Assembly: GCA_964610885.1 (NCBI GenBank)
Contig: CAZSWR010000011.1
Span: 1-56,615 of the forward strand
Origin: CAZSWR01 sp964610885
Lineage (GTDB): Bacteria > Bacteroidota > Ignavibacteria > Kapaibacteriales > UBA2268
Length of the DNA: 56,615 nt
Direction: 5' to 3'
Part shown: positions 9,065-17,949 of the stretch, in pieces
How positions within the stretch are numbered: position 1 is the stretch's first letter
Layout: every line of letters starts with the position of its first letter
Program-made: the position numbers and the translations under genes
The notes under the pieces: model-generated
What the model was told of the DNA's origin: nothing
The model's database searches: none
The model's input: only the letters and a program-made list of their open reading frames with translations

Positions 9065-9080
9065 GGACGAATATTCGTCC
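9065..9080. promoter_or_regulatory. 16-bp perfect palindrome upstream of tRNA-Thr
   Basis: GGACGAATATTCGTCC reads the same on both strands. It lies between the tRNA and the DtxR-type gene, downstream of the latter. It may be a hairpin in the tRNA leader or a protein site; nothing else identifies it. Confidence 0.4.
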
Positions 9081-9128
9081 GAAACAGACTACAAAATTAA
9101 CATATTTTGTATAATAATGCAATATAAA

Positions 9129-9884
9129 TTATTCGGACAGCACAAAAATGCTTTGCGCCACCTCGTTGCCGATCATTTTCCTTTCGCCCGAAAGCTCGAT
9201 CGTAACAGGTCCGTTGAAGGGAGCTTTCTCGATGACTTGTGTTTGGACGCCGGGCAGAATACCAAGCTCTTCCAGATAGCCCAACAATTTGTCGTCTCTG
9301 TCTGCAAGTCTGTGAATTTTTACCTTTTTGCCGGTGTCCACTTCGGAAAGTTTGCATTCGGACTGGGTCGGTATCTTTCCTTCCTTTGTGGGGATCGGGT
9401 GGCCGTGGGGGTCGAATTTCGGGTCGCCGAGCAGGTCGCACAGTTTGTCGGCAAACTCCTTGGAAATATGATGCTCCAATCGGCAGGCCTCTTCGTGCAC
9501 CTTGTCCAAAGAGAATCCCATAACCTCTTTCAGGTACAGCTCGAGCAGCCGGTGGCGGCGAAGGATTTCCAGTGCAATTTTTTCGCCAACTTCGGTAAGT
9601 TTGACTCCTTTGTACGAATTGTAATCGACAAGGCTGACGTTCGCCATGTTGCTCATCTCGGCGTTCATGGCCTCGAGGCTGATCGTTTCGGATATAATCG
9701 ATTCGAGGCTCATGGTTTCCAATCGTTTCAGCATACCGGTAACCGATGCGCTCGACACATTTAATTCTTTAGCGATGTCCGTCGTGGCGACGGCGCCATT
9801 CTCTTGCAATTTGTAAATCGTTTTCAAATAATCCTGAATTGCCGGACTAATTGTTTTTTTGCTTGAACACTTCTCCATAATCAT
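9129..9884 (-). CDS. DtxR/MntR-family metal-dependent repressor with a repeat insertion
   Basis: A 251-residue iron/manganese-sensing repressor. Winged HTH at about 15-98 (TTDIAKELNVSSASVTGMLK is the HTH), metal-binding/dimerization domain at 100-150, and an SH3/FeoA-like domain at about 180-251. Likely metal ligands by alignment to DtxR: H111, E115, H130 (ancillary) and C134, E137, H138 (primary, in EEACRLEHHIS). D18 takes the place held by Asp in MntR and Met in DtxR, while C134 is DtxR-like, so metal choice (Fe or Mn) is open. Odd feature: about 25 extra residues (58-82) between recognition helix and wing, made of ETMSLESIIS, ETISLEAMNA and a third decayed unit. ATG 9884 has AAAGG 4-8 bases upstream. 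No metal transporter is adjacent, so its targets are elsewhere. Confidence 0.92.
   Translation of the reverse strand: MIMEKCSSKKTISPAIQDYLKTIYKLQENGAVATTDIAKELNVSSASVTGMLKRLETMSLESIISETISLEAMNAEMSNMANVSLVDYNSYKGVKLTEVGEKIALEILRRHRLLELYLKEVMGFSLDKVHEEACRLEHHISKEFADKLCDLLGDPKFDPHGHPIPTKEGKIPTQSECKLSEVDTGKKVKIHRLADRDDKLLGYLEELGILPGVQTQVIEKAPFNGPVTIELSGERKMIGNEVAQSIFVLSE
9639..9719 (-). repeat. in-frame 30-bp tandem repeat inside the DtxR-type gene
   Basis: On the minus strand GAAACCATGAGCCTCGA and GAAACGATCAGCCTCGA occur exactly 30 bp apart (15 of 17 identical), followed by a third degenerate unit starting GAGATGAGC. They encode 10-residue units in the DNA-binding domain. Confidence 0.85.
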
Positions 9885-10467
9885 TGAACCTTTGAAAAAA
9901 TTCGTTTTCCAATATGTGTAATAACTGATAAATCTAATTTTTATTTTAACGAAATATTTGTTTCATTGATATTAAAAAAAATATTTTGTTAGAATATTTG
10001 GCTTCTGCGCGGTGCTATTCAAATAAGCATTTCAATATTAGCCGGAAAAGGGTACTGTCCTATATAGAGTTGACTTGCTACTATTTTCAGTTAATCACCA
10101 CATCAACAAAACAGCAATCAAAAGGGCGGGTTCCGAACCCGCCCCTACACTCCATCTCAAGTAGAAAGTTGAAAGTAACAAGTTGCAAGTAGAAGCTTGT
10201 ACTGCCCTAAAAAGAGTTGACTTGCTACTTGTACCTTTTTTTTCTTGCAACTTTTTTCACCACATCATCACATCATCACATCAACTCATCCTTATTCGCA
10301 TTTGGCCAGTATTGGCGTAGGAATTTCGATATATCAATGGCTTAGCTTGGTCCGGCTATGGGTTTGCAAAAAGAAAATAAAATTTCATTTATGCTAACAT
10401 TATTTGTTACTTTTTTTCTTATATTGTGTATATAACTATATGTTAGAATAACAACTCGAGAATTGTT
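9885..10467. repeat. intergenic region: AT-rich divergent promoters plus composite repeat
   Basis: 9885-10010 is very AT-rich and should carry the promoter of the minus-strand DtxR-type gene; 10370-10467 likewise for the plus-strand gene. Between them is a composite repeat: CATCAACAAAACAGCAATC (10101-10119), a GGGCGGGTTCCGAACCCGCC palindrome (10124-10145), a module beginning GTAGAAAGTTGAAAGTAACA (about 10160-10250), then CATCACATCATCACATC. The same modules recur at 38.27-38.36 kb and, inverted and reordered, at 50.2-50.4 kb. Confidence 0.75.
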
Positions 10468-13449
10468 ATGAACCGAATCGTCTTGTACTTAGTTTTATTT
10501 GTTACATTCTTGTCGGTTGCTGCCTCTGCCGATATGCCGGACAGCCAAGGCAAGGACTTCTGGATTGCTTTCCTGCCGAACCAACACAACAACATCAGCG
10601 ATGCGTCCGACCGGAAACGGCTTGCCGATTCGCTTTATATTTTCATAGCGGCCAGCGTCCCGACCACGGGGTCGATCGTCTATTATGACCGCTTCGGAGG
10701 ACAGCATACGGAAAATGTCAACATTCCCGACCCATCGAAGATGTTCGTGTTCAAAGTGAGCTTCTTCGATTACGAATTGTGGGGCATTAACACATACCCC
10801 AATAGGTATCCGAACCAGTACCAACAGGAAACCGTGAGCAAAATGAGTTTTCACATCGTTACGGACAACGACGTCGCAGTCTATGCGCACTCGCAAGCGG
10901 TAACGACCAGCGATGCTTTCCTCGTGCTGCCGACGGACGTCCTCGACAAAGACTATTTTATTGCGTCGTACTACTCAGAGATTAATGATGCGAATGATTT
11001 GCAATTTAACCATTTGAACACTCCCTCGCAGTTCGCTGTGGTGGCCTCCGAGGACAACACCGAAGTTGCCATCACGCCGTCGTGCCCCACAGAAATCAAT
11101 GGCGCAATGACTCAACACATCGTATTGAACCGAGGAGAGACATATTTAGTGCAGGCCCTTATCGATTCTGATATAAATTCTCACTACGACCTTACGGGCA
11201 CAAAGGTTAGCTCGACAAAACCGATTGCGGTCTTCGCCGGGCACCAAAGAGCCACAATTCCATTAGGGATTGATTACATTTCTCGGGATATGCTTGCCGA
11301 AGAAATGCTGCCAGTGCTATATTGGGGCAACAATGCCTTTGTTACTCCCTTGCCCACCCCTTCCGACGAATATAATTCGCAGAAGGATTACTACCGAATC
11401 ATCGCTGCTTACGACAATACTATTGTTGATATTAATGGCACCAAGAGAACTATTGCCAATGCTGGTGGCTTCATTTTGAACCGAATCTTGGAACCAATGT
11501 TTGTCTCTTCAGACAAACCTATCATGGCTGTAGTTTATAAAAAAACTTCCCAAGGTGATAACGATTCACAAAGGAACGGCGATCCATTCATGATGGTGCT
11601 CCCCCCGAAAGAACAGTTTATGAATTCGTACTTGGTTGTCAACATTCAATCGATGGAACTCGGTTCAAATGGAAAAATGTTCGAGGTTTACGAAGAACAA
11701 TATCTATGCGTTACAATTCCTGATAGCGCAAAATCCACATTGAAAATCGACGGAGTGGCCATTAACCAAGCGTTTACTCCAATTCCAAACACAGATTATT
11801 CGTATGCAAACATTTGGACAAGGGACGGAGTGAAAACAATAACCGCATCCGTGCCCTTTGGTATTTCCATCGTCGGCTATGGCAAAGCCAATTCATACGG
11901 CTATACCGGCGGCATGAGCTTCCGTCCGCAAGACATTTTCCCGCCCGCTTATGAAATCACTCAGGACTGCTATAGGGTCTCCGGCAATATCACAGAGATC
12001 AAGATGAACGATGGCGGCCTCCGTTCGTATTCATTGGTTCCAGGCTCCGCACGGAACACAAATGTTACATTGTCCAACATCTTCAACTCCAAGCGCATAG
12101 GCTTCGATGCCGAACTGGTGGACTGGCGCCAAGACGGTTCCTTCGAGCTGATGGCGATGGATTCGGCCAAAAACGAATCGAGAGATACTATTGAAGTCTA
12201 TGGGTTCACAGTGGCCGGCGAGAACACTTCGCCCAACGAATTGCAGCTTGTCAAGCAAGAAATGCTCTCCGGCACGCCTTTCGCTTTCGACTACCCTGTC
12301 CACAATTACGGCAGAGGCACTCAGACAATTTCTTCGGCACGATTCGCCGATGCGCCCGAAATGCACGTGGCCTCGCAGCTGCCGATTTCGATTCAGCCCG
12401 GCGAGACTGTATCGATCAGGATCGCAGTGGATGGCGCTGCTGATACGTCGATAGTCGATACGCTGATACTGGGCAACGGATGCTCGGACGTTCGCATTAT
12501 GTCGCTCGATGCCACTTTCTTCACCGACAAAATGGCTCCCGACACCACGGCGAGCCTCGACGCTTGCCATACAGCAAAATCGCTGAGAATATTCGATACA
12601 GGTGTTATCAATGTCGGCATTCGGTCGGTTACGCTCGTTTCGAGCACGAATTGCAACGTCGATATTCGTCCGATCAATCAGAAAAACTGGCAAGCCCAAG
12701 TGAACGTGATCGATGCAAATTATGACGCCATATATGAGCTTCTCCTCGCGGATTCCGCCGGGAATATGCGCACAGTTATCGACACGATTCAGGGATTCAC
12801 GCTGGCCGTTAGCATTGCCGGCGCGGAAAAGGACTACTACGACTTGGGGCAAATTGCTCTCGGAGCACAGAAGTGCGACACAATATTTCTCCGCAACTAT
12901 GGACTGAAACCGCTGTTCGTGGATAGGTTCCTTTTTGCTAACAATGTCAACTTCTCGATTCCTCAGGCCCAATTGCCGACTGTGATCCAACCCGGAGCTT
13001 CGCAGCCCGTCTTGTATTGCTACTTTGCATCGAATAATACAGGATTTGCTGACATCGATTCGCTTTTTGTTTCTGGGAATTGCTTGCAACGGAAATTGAG
13101 ATTCATGGCATTGTCCGTCGGTTCCGACCTGGTGAGCGAAGATAATTGCGGCAATTCAATATCGCTTCAGGCGCAGGGCGGCAAACCGGCCTTTTCGCTT
13201 GCCGACGTATTCCCCAACCCCGCTTCCGGCAGCTACTACGTCCAATTCGGAATCGCGAAGTCTGCGATCACAAAACTACAGATCTATGACATGATGGGCA
13301 ATTTGATGACAACGCTCTTGAATGAACATCTCGACGCCGGGAACTACCGTCGCAATTTCTCGACAGACGGTCTGACGGCCGGCGCCTACGTGCTGCGCCT
13401 GACGTCGGGCAGCGAGACGGCCAGCGTCATGTTCTCGGTCGTAGAATAG
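10468..13449 (+). CDS. large secreted IgGFc-binding-domain-like protein with T9SS sorting domain
   Basis: A 993-residue exported protein: signal peptide to about residue 21 (FLSVAASAD), then DSQGKDFWIAFLPNQ and a long beta-rich region with VYAHSQAVTTSDAFLVLPTD, FAVVASEDNTEVAI, LNRGETYLVQA, GTKVSSTKPIAVFAGHQ and FVTPLP, which match the IgGFc-binding N-terminal domain family found in animal mucus proteins and many Bacteroidota surface proteins. Repeated beta-sandwich (HYDIN/choice-of-anchor-like) modules follow. The C-terminus (FSLADVFPNPASGSYYVQFG, IYDMMGNLM, LTAGAYVLRLTSG) is a T9SS type A sorting domain. It is a single-gene unit with its own terminator at 13502. A surface adhesin role is inferred; ligand unknown. 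Confidence 0.87.
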   Translation: MNRIVLYLVLFVTFLSVAASADMPDSQGKDFWIAFLPNQHNNISDASDRKRLADSLYIFIAASVPTTGSIVYYDRFGGQHTENVNIPDPSKMFVFKVSFFDYELWGINTYPNRYPNQYQQETVSKMSFHIVTDNDVAVYAHSQAVTTSDAFLVLPTDVLDKDYFIASYYSEINDANDLQFNHLNTPSQFAVVASEDNTEVAITPSCPTEINGAMTQHIVLNRGETYLVQALIDSDINSHYDLTGTKVSSTKPIAVFAGHQRATIPLGIDYISRDMLAEEMLPVLYWGNNAFVTPLPTPSDEYNSQKDYYRIIAAYDNTIVDINGTKRTIANAGGFILNRILEPMFVSSDKPIMAVVYKKTSQGDNDSQRNGDPFMMVLPPKEQFMNSYLVVNIQSMELGSNGKMFEVYEEQYLCVTIPDSAKSTLKIDGVAINQAFTPIPNTDYSYANIWTRDGVKTITASVPFGISIVGYGKANSYGYTGGMSFRPQDIFPPAYEITQDCYRVSGNITEIKMNDGGLRSYSLVPGSARNTNVTLSNIFNSKRIGFDAELVDWRQDGSFELMAMDSAKNESRDTIEVYGFTVAGENTSPNELQLVKQEMLSGTPFAFDYPVHNYGRGTQTISSARFADAPEMHVASQLPISIQPGETVSIRIAVDGAADTSIVDTLILGNGCSDVRIMSLDATFFTDKMAPDTTASLDACHTAKSLRIFDTGVINVGIRSVTLVSSTNCNVDIRPINQKNWQAQVNVIDANYDAIYELLLADSAGNMRTVIDTIQGFTLAVSIAGAEKDYYDLGQIALGAQKCDTIFLRNYGLKPLFVDRFLFANNVNFSIPQAQLPTVIQPGASQPVLYCYFASNNTGFADIDSLFVSGNCLQRKLRFMALSVGSDLVSEDNCGNSISLQAQGGKPAFSLADVFPNPASGSYYVQFGIAKSAITKLQIYDMMGNLMTTLLNEHLDAGNYRRNFSTDGLTAGAYVLRLTSGSETASVMFSVVE

Positions 13450-13768
13450 GCAGCGTGGCATTACATCGGACATAACAATCACATCGCCAAATTAGAAAAT
13501 CGAAGGGCGGGTTTGTAAGCCCGCCCTTCGGTTTTTGCGCAATTATTTCTTCTTCGGGTTGAAACAACGTTTTTGTCATTCCCGCGCAGACGAGAATCTC
13601 ATCTTCATGCTATCAATTCCTCGAAAATATATTGACCCAAAACTCATAAGAAATCTTGATATCCTTGGTAACCCTCACCCCCAGCCCCTCTCCCGGGCGG
13701 GCGAGGGGAGCAAGAAAGAATTTGTACTGCATTTATCAAGAATATGATATATCAACATTAGAATGTTA
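13450..13768. repeat. intergenic region between convergent genes
   Basis: Contains the terminator palindrome at 13502-13537, a GTCATTCCCGCGCAGACGAG repeat-like stretch (about 13576-13597) and a CCCTCACCCCCAGCCCCTCT element (13674-13693) followed by CCCGGGCGGGCGAGGGGAG that folds back on it. No gene seen. Confidence 0.6.
13502..13537 (+). terminator. terminator-like palindrome after the IgGFc-like gene
   Basis: GAAGGGCGGG / CCCGCCCTTC stem followed by GGTTTTTG, 52 bp past the stop. It is a member of the GGGCGGGTT...AACCCGCCC repeat family with a terminator-like T run. Confidence 0.7.
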
Positions 13769-15823
13769 TTATTTCTCTACTCTGATTCTTGCATCCACTG
13801 CCGTAATGGATTTGCCGGCGCAGAGCAGCGGATTCAAATCAAGCTCGGCAATCTCCGGCGCTGACTCAAGTAGTGCAGACAGCTTCGTAATGATTTCGGC
13901 AAAAAGCGTTTCATCTATCGGTTCCTTGCCGCGAACGCCTTTGAACAGTGGATAGCTGCGGAGCGATTGAATCATCGAGTGGGCCGTCTCTTTGGATATT
14001 GGGACGAGAGCGGCGGCCGTATCCTTCAGCACTTCGATAAATATTCCGCCCAAACCGCAGAGCACCAAATGCCCGAATTTGTCTTCCTTCGTGGCCCCGG
14101 CGAAGAACTCCATGCCGCTGGCCATGCGCTGGACGAGCACTCCTGTCGCGTCTTTGATCGCCATCATCTTCTCGAAAGCGGCCTCGGCCTCGGCGTCCGA
14201 TTTGATGCCCAGGCAAACTCCGCCCACGTCCGATTTGTGCACCGGGCCGACGACTTTCATAACCACCGGGAAGCCGATTTCGTTTGCCAGGCGGACAGCC
14301 TCGCCCTTTGCCGATGCGGTGCCCTCTTTGGCGCGGGGTATGCCGACCGCGTCGAGCAATTGGCCCACCTGTTCGGGGGCGAGGTATCCATTTTCGCTCG
14401 ATTCGATGACGCTTCTAATCGTTTTTGTGTCAATTTTCGCATCGCTCCGGGTCATTGAGGGGCGGGGCGTGTGGTACACCTTTGCCAAAGCATTGCCAAA
14501 AGCCACCTCCTCGGGGAAAAAGCCGCGGCCGAACGCTTTGAACATTTCGATCGCGTCGGCGGCCTGCACGAGCGATGGCAGAATTGGATAGATCGGCTTG
14601 CGGCTGGTTTTCATCTTTTCGTTCAGCACGGCGTAAACGTCCTTGATGTCGAAGAGGCCGGAAGTGCCGAAAATCACTGCTGCTGCGTCGATATCCTCGA
14701 ATTCATTATCGACGTAGTCTAAGATTGTGCCCAATTGTTCGGCGGTGCCGGTCGCGAGGAAGTCGATCGGATTGGCAACCGATGAGCCGTGGAAGAGCTT
14801 CGAGAGCAATTCGTCGGCCTTCGGGCCGGAGATGTGCGGCACTTTCATGTTGTTCTTTGCCAAAGCATCCGTTAGCAGCACTCCAGGGCCGCCGGCGTGG
14901 GTGATGACGGCAATGCGGTCGCCCTTGAGCTCTTTGTGTAGGAACACGTTCGCAACGTTCACCATCTCTTCGCGGCTGGAGCAACGGACGATGCCCGCCT
15001 TGCGGAAAAGCGCGTCCACTGCGGCGTCCGAACCGGCGAGTGCGCCCGTGTGCGACGAAACGGCGCGCGAACCGGCCGAAGTGGTTCCGGCCTTGATGGC
15101 AGCGATTTTGCAGCCTTTGCCGATCAGCGATGAGGCATATTTGAGGAAGAGGTCGGGCTTGTCCATCTTTTCGATGTAAATCAGTTTGACTTTCGATGAA
15201 GACTTCTCGTCGAAGGTTTCGTCCAAATACTGTAGCACTTCCTCGACGCCGATCTGCGCGCTGTTCCCCACGGAAAAGATAGAAGAGAATTGCAATCCGA
15301 GCGGAATGGCGTATTCCAAGATGAACGAAGCTGTGGCGCCGGAGCCGGAAACGAAATCGCAGCCCATGGGCACCAATTGCGGCACGGCGCAAGCAAATGC
15401 ACCGCGGTAGAATGAATTCATCACGCCGACGCAGTTCGGGCCGATAAGGCTGCCACCTACTGACTCGACGATTTCGACCACTTCGCGCTCCAATGCCTTG
15501 CCTTCGTCGCCCAATTCGCTGAATCCGGCCGAAAGGATAATGAAGCCTTTTGTGGACTTCTCGCCGGCCAGTGTGCGGAGCGTGTCCGGCACGTATTTGG
15601 CCGCGATGGCGATGATGGCCAGGTCGCTCGCGGGGATTTCGCCCACGTTGCGGTAGCATTTCAGGCCCTGCACCATATCTTCTTTGGGATTGACGACGCA
15701 GACGCTGCCGCGGAAGCCGCCGTCCATGAGGTTTTTCATTACGCGCCCGCCGGGCTTGGTTATGTCGTTCGAGCCGCCGATCACGACGATACTCTTCGGA
15801 TTGATTAATTCTTGTACTATCAT
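13769..15823 (-). CDS. ADP-forming acyl-CoA synthetase (acetate-CoA ligase type), fused alpha-beta
   Basis: A 684-residue cytosolic enzyme that converts an acyl-CoA plus ADP and phosphate to the free acid, ATP and CoA (reversible). Order of parts: CoA-binding Rossmann domain (about 8-130; VVIGGSND, IGPNCVGVMNS), succinyl-CoA-ligase-like domains (about 145-450) with the phosphohistidine in SSHTGALAGSDAA (His258), then an ATP-grasp subdomain (about 470-684; GFPVVMKVVGPVHKSDVGGV, VLVQRMASGMEFFAGATKEDKFGHLVLCGLGG, LDLNPLL). Fused alpha-beta ACD proteins are usually about 700 residues, so it is full length. ATG 15823 has AGGGATA upstream. It suggests substrate-level ATP formation from acyl-CoA in fermentation or amino-acid breakdown; the acyl substrate cannot be told. 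Stands alone. Confidence 0.93.
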   Translation of the reverse strand: MIVQELINPKSIVVIGGSNDITKPGGRVMKNLMDGGFRGSVCVVNPKEDMVQGLKCYRNVGEIPASDLAIIAIAAKYVPDTLRTLAGEKSTKGFIILSAGFSELGDEGKALEREVVEIVESVGGSLIGPNCVGVMNSFYRGAFACAVPQLVPMGCDFVSGSGATASFILEYAIPLGLQFSSIFSVGNSAQIGVEEVLQYLDETFDEKSSSKVKLIYIEKMDKPDLFLKYASSLIGKGCKIAAIKAGTTSAGSRAVSSHTGALAGSDAAVDALFRKAGIVRCSSREEMVNVANVFLHKELKGDRIAVITHAGGPGVLLTDALAKNNMKVPHISGPKADELLSKLFHGSSVANPIDFLATGTAEQLGTILDYVDNEFEDIDAAAVIFGTSGLFDIKDVYAVLNEKMKTSRKPIYPILPSLVQAADAIEMFKAFGRGFFPEEVAFGNALAKVYHTPRPSMTRSDAKIDTKTIRSVIESSENGYLAPEQVGQLLDAVGIPRAKEGTASAKGEAVRLANEIGFPVVMKVVGPVHKSDVGGVCLGIKSDAEAEAAFEKMMAIKDATGVLVQRMASGMEFFAGATKEDKFGHLVLCGLGGIFIEVLKDTAAALVPISKETAHSMIQSLRSYPLFKGVRGKEPIDETLFAEIITKLSALLESAPEIAELDLNPLLCAGKSITAVDARIRVEK

Positions 15824-16188
15824 TTTATATCCCTAATTTATCAAATTCAATAAAAACAAAAATAAGGAATTAAGGTGGAATTGCAATTGAATCGGATGAC
15901 AGAATTTTTAGCGGCCACGAACGGCGCGAAGAATGTTGTTTTTGATGTTTAACGATTTGTGTGAGTACTGTACCAAAAACCATTTTGTACGAGTTATAAA
16001 AAAACAAAATGATATTTTCCGCGTAGCGGTTGTTATATTGTAGGTACGTTTTGAATTTTTTGGGAAAGATTTCGCTTAGCGAATGTTCTATATAATCGGT
16101 TGATTCATACAGAGTATAATAAAACAACCGCTCACGCGGTGAAAACAATTCCTTATCATCTCATCTTTTTGAAATAATCCCTCTCCTC
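15824..16188. repeat. intergenic region with a large inverted repeat
   Basis: ATAAGGAATT (about 15860-15870) faces AATTCCTTAT (about 16147-16156). Inside, CCGCGTAGCGGTTGTT (16019-16034) faces the reverse complement of CCGCGTGAGCGGTTGTT (16125-16141), and between them lies TTCGCTTAGCGAA (16070-16082). A minus-strand frame runs through it (15870-16148) but starts at TTG, has no recognisable motif and follows the repeat arms, so I do not call a gene. Confidence 0.55.
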
Positions 16189-17241
16189 CTATTCCTCATC
16201 TCGCTTCAGGCGGTCGATGACCATTTGCATGTCTTTGGGGATGGGGGCCGAAAAGAGTAGCTTCTCTCCGGTTTCCGGGTGGACGAATCCGAGAGTGCGG
16301 GCGTGGAGCATTTGCCGGCCAACGCTTTTGGCCAGCTTCTCGGCCACCTGGCGGAAACGTGTTTTGTGGCCGCCATAGACCACGCGGTCGCCCAGGTATG
16401 CAGGGTCGCCAAAGACCGGATGCCCATTCGTCGAGAAATGGACGCGGATCTGGTGGGTGCGCCCCGTGTGCAGTTTGATTCGCACCAGCGTCAGGTATTC
16501 CAAGCGCTCGACCACGTGGAATTCGGTTTTGGCCGGCTTGCCGTCTTTCTTCACGACGGCGAAGAGTTTGCGGTCGCGGCTGGAGCGCCCGATGTCGCCC
16601 TCGTACATGCCGCCTTCGTCCTCGAAAGTGCCCCAAACGAGCGAGTAGTATTCGCGGTCGATTGTCCGGTCGAAGAACAGCTTGGCCAGCTTGGCGTGCA
16701 CCACGGGATTCTTCGAGACCACCAAGAGGCCGGATGTGTCTTTGTCCAAGCGGTGGACGACGCCCGGCCGGACCGAATCGCTACCGTAAATTTCGCCCTC
16801 GCTGCGCTCTTCGTCGTCGTCTTCGCCCACCTCCACGGCAATCGATTCGCGGAACCCAAGATGGTACAGCACAGCATTGACAAGCGTGCCGTATCGGTTG
16901 CCGAATCCGGGATGCGTGCACATTCCGGCGGGTTTGTTGACGATGATCAGGTGTTCGTCCTCGAAAACGATTTCGAGCGGGATGTCCTCCGGCACCAATT
17001 CGATTGGCGGCGGCTTCATGATGCGGCATTCGATTTCGTCTTTCGGCTGGATTTTCTTGCTGGCCTTGCCGGGTTTGCCGTTGACGGTAACGGCGCCCTC
17101 GTCGATTGCCTTCTGGACGCGGGTCCGCGTGGCGTTGATAATCGAGCGCGTCAGGAAGGAGTCCAAGCGTTCGGGAGCTTGGCCGGCGGGTATCTTGAAC
17201 GTAAATACTTTTTCTATATAGTCGGGGTAGTTTTCTTTCAT
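16189..17241 (-). CDS. rluD: 23S rRNA pseudouridine synthase, RluD family
   Basis: A 350-residue RNA-modifying enzyme. An S4 RNA-binding domain at about 23-75 (RLDSFLTRSI, RVQKAIDEGAVTVNGKP) precedes the RluA-type catalytic domain with IVNKPAGMCTHPG (100-112) and the active-site HRLDKDTSGLLVVSK (D166 is the catalytic Asp). The C-terminal half has GRTHQIRVH and GHPVFGDPAYLG. Known role of RluD: pseudouridines in helix 69 of 23S rRNA; assignment to RluD rather than another RluA paralogue rests on the S4 domain and length. An acidic spacer (EDDDEERSEGE, about 140-150) just before the active site is unusual. No linked partner. Confidence 0.93.
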   Translation of the reverse strand: MKENYPDYIEKVFTFKIPAGQAPERLDSFLTRSIINATRTRVQKAIDEGAVTVNGKPGKASKKIQPKDEIECRIMKPPPIELVPEDIPLEIVFEDEHLIIVNKPAGMCTHPGFGNRYGTLVNAVLYHLGFRESIAVEVGEDDDEERSEGEIYGSDSVRPGVVHRLDKDTSGLLVVSKNPVVHAKLAKLFFDRTIDREYYSLVWGTFEDEGGMYEGDIGRSSRDRKLFAVVKKDGKPAKTEFHVVERLEYLTLVRIKLHTGRTHQIRVHFSTNGHPVFGDPAYLGDRVVYGGHKTRFRQVAEKLAKSVGRQMLHARTLGFVHPETGEKLLFSAPIPKDMQMVIDRLKRDEE

Positions 17242-17949
17242 TGCAGAGAATTATTCCATTTCTAAAACTTCAAAAATACGAAATAAAGGCGAAACGAAAC
17301 GGAGAATTGTTTGGAACGTCGGAGCTTAGGATAGCGATGAGCTGATGAGCAGATGAGCAGATGAGCTGATGTGATGATGTGGTGATAAGCTGATGTGCTG
17401 ATGAGTCCCCAAGCAAAATATTGCGAGCAAATTTAATCTAACTTTATTAAATTTAAAGTATTGCTTAGCAGGAAATGCGGGATCAATCTTCGAATAAAGG
17501 GTTAGTTCGATAAGAGAGAGATTTTAGGGTTAACGCCAGTTATTGTTCTTGCTTTCTTGTATTCAGGGGCGGAGCCCTATAATCTTCGTAGCAAATTATT
17601 GATCTCTTTATTTTTCAAGGGCGGAGCCCCGTAATCTTTTTCTTTTTTTAATTGAGTGTATTGCTTAGCAGAAATAACCGGGTTGACCTTGGAATAAAAA
17701 GGTTAGTTAGATAAGAGTAAAAATGCTTTAGCAATGTAGAGGCGGGTTCGGAATCCGTCCCAGGTATAATACATAAAGTACGGTATAAAGTATTCAGGTG
17801 GATATAGAATAATTGGGCACGGCGTGCCGTGCCCCTACAAAACATCATTTACACAAACACATCAACTCATCAAAAAAAAAATCCCCTGCCGGTGAAAAGC
17901 CAAGCAAGGGATTGTGTTATTTTGATGAGCTGAATTTCGCTGGGGAATG
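17242..17949. repeat. 708-bp intergenic repeat region
   Basis: Contents in order: a low-complexity run of GATGAGCAGATGAGC-type units (about 17336-17406); a direct repeat starting TTGCTTAGCAGGAAAT (17461-17516) that recurs at 17661-17717; between them GGGCGGAGCCC twice (17567 and 17621), each followed by a TAATCTT; a GGCGGGTTCGGAATCCGTCC palindrome (about 17741-17760); and GGGCACGGCGTGCCGTGCCC (17815-17834), a 20-bp perfect palindrome. No gene. Confidence 0.75.
17872..17914 (-). terminator. terminator of the M16 protease operon
   Basis: On the minus strand AATCCCTTGC pairs with GGCAGGGGATT (one G bulge region) and nine T follow (plus-strand A run 17872-17880). It lies 36 bp past the stop of the downstream M16 gene. 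Confidence 0.72.

Noticed and set aside
15870..16148. 92-residue minus-strand frame between the acyl-CoA synthetase and RluD genes
   Set aside because: TTG start, no recognisable motif, and it tracks the arms of an inverted repeat.
16279..17265. 328-residue plus-strand frame antisense to rluD
   Set aside because: Shadow frame caused by codon bias of the real gene, which has all its motifs on the minus strand.
17336..17406. GATGAGCAGATGAGC-type run as a CRISPR-like or iteron array
   Set aside because: Units are short, irregular and unspaced; no spacers, no cas genes.
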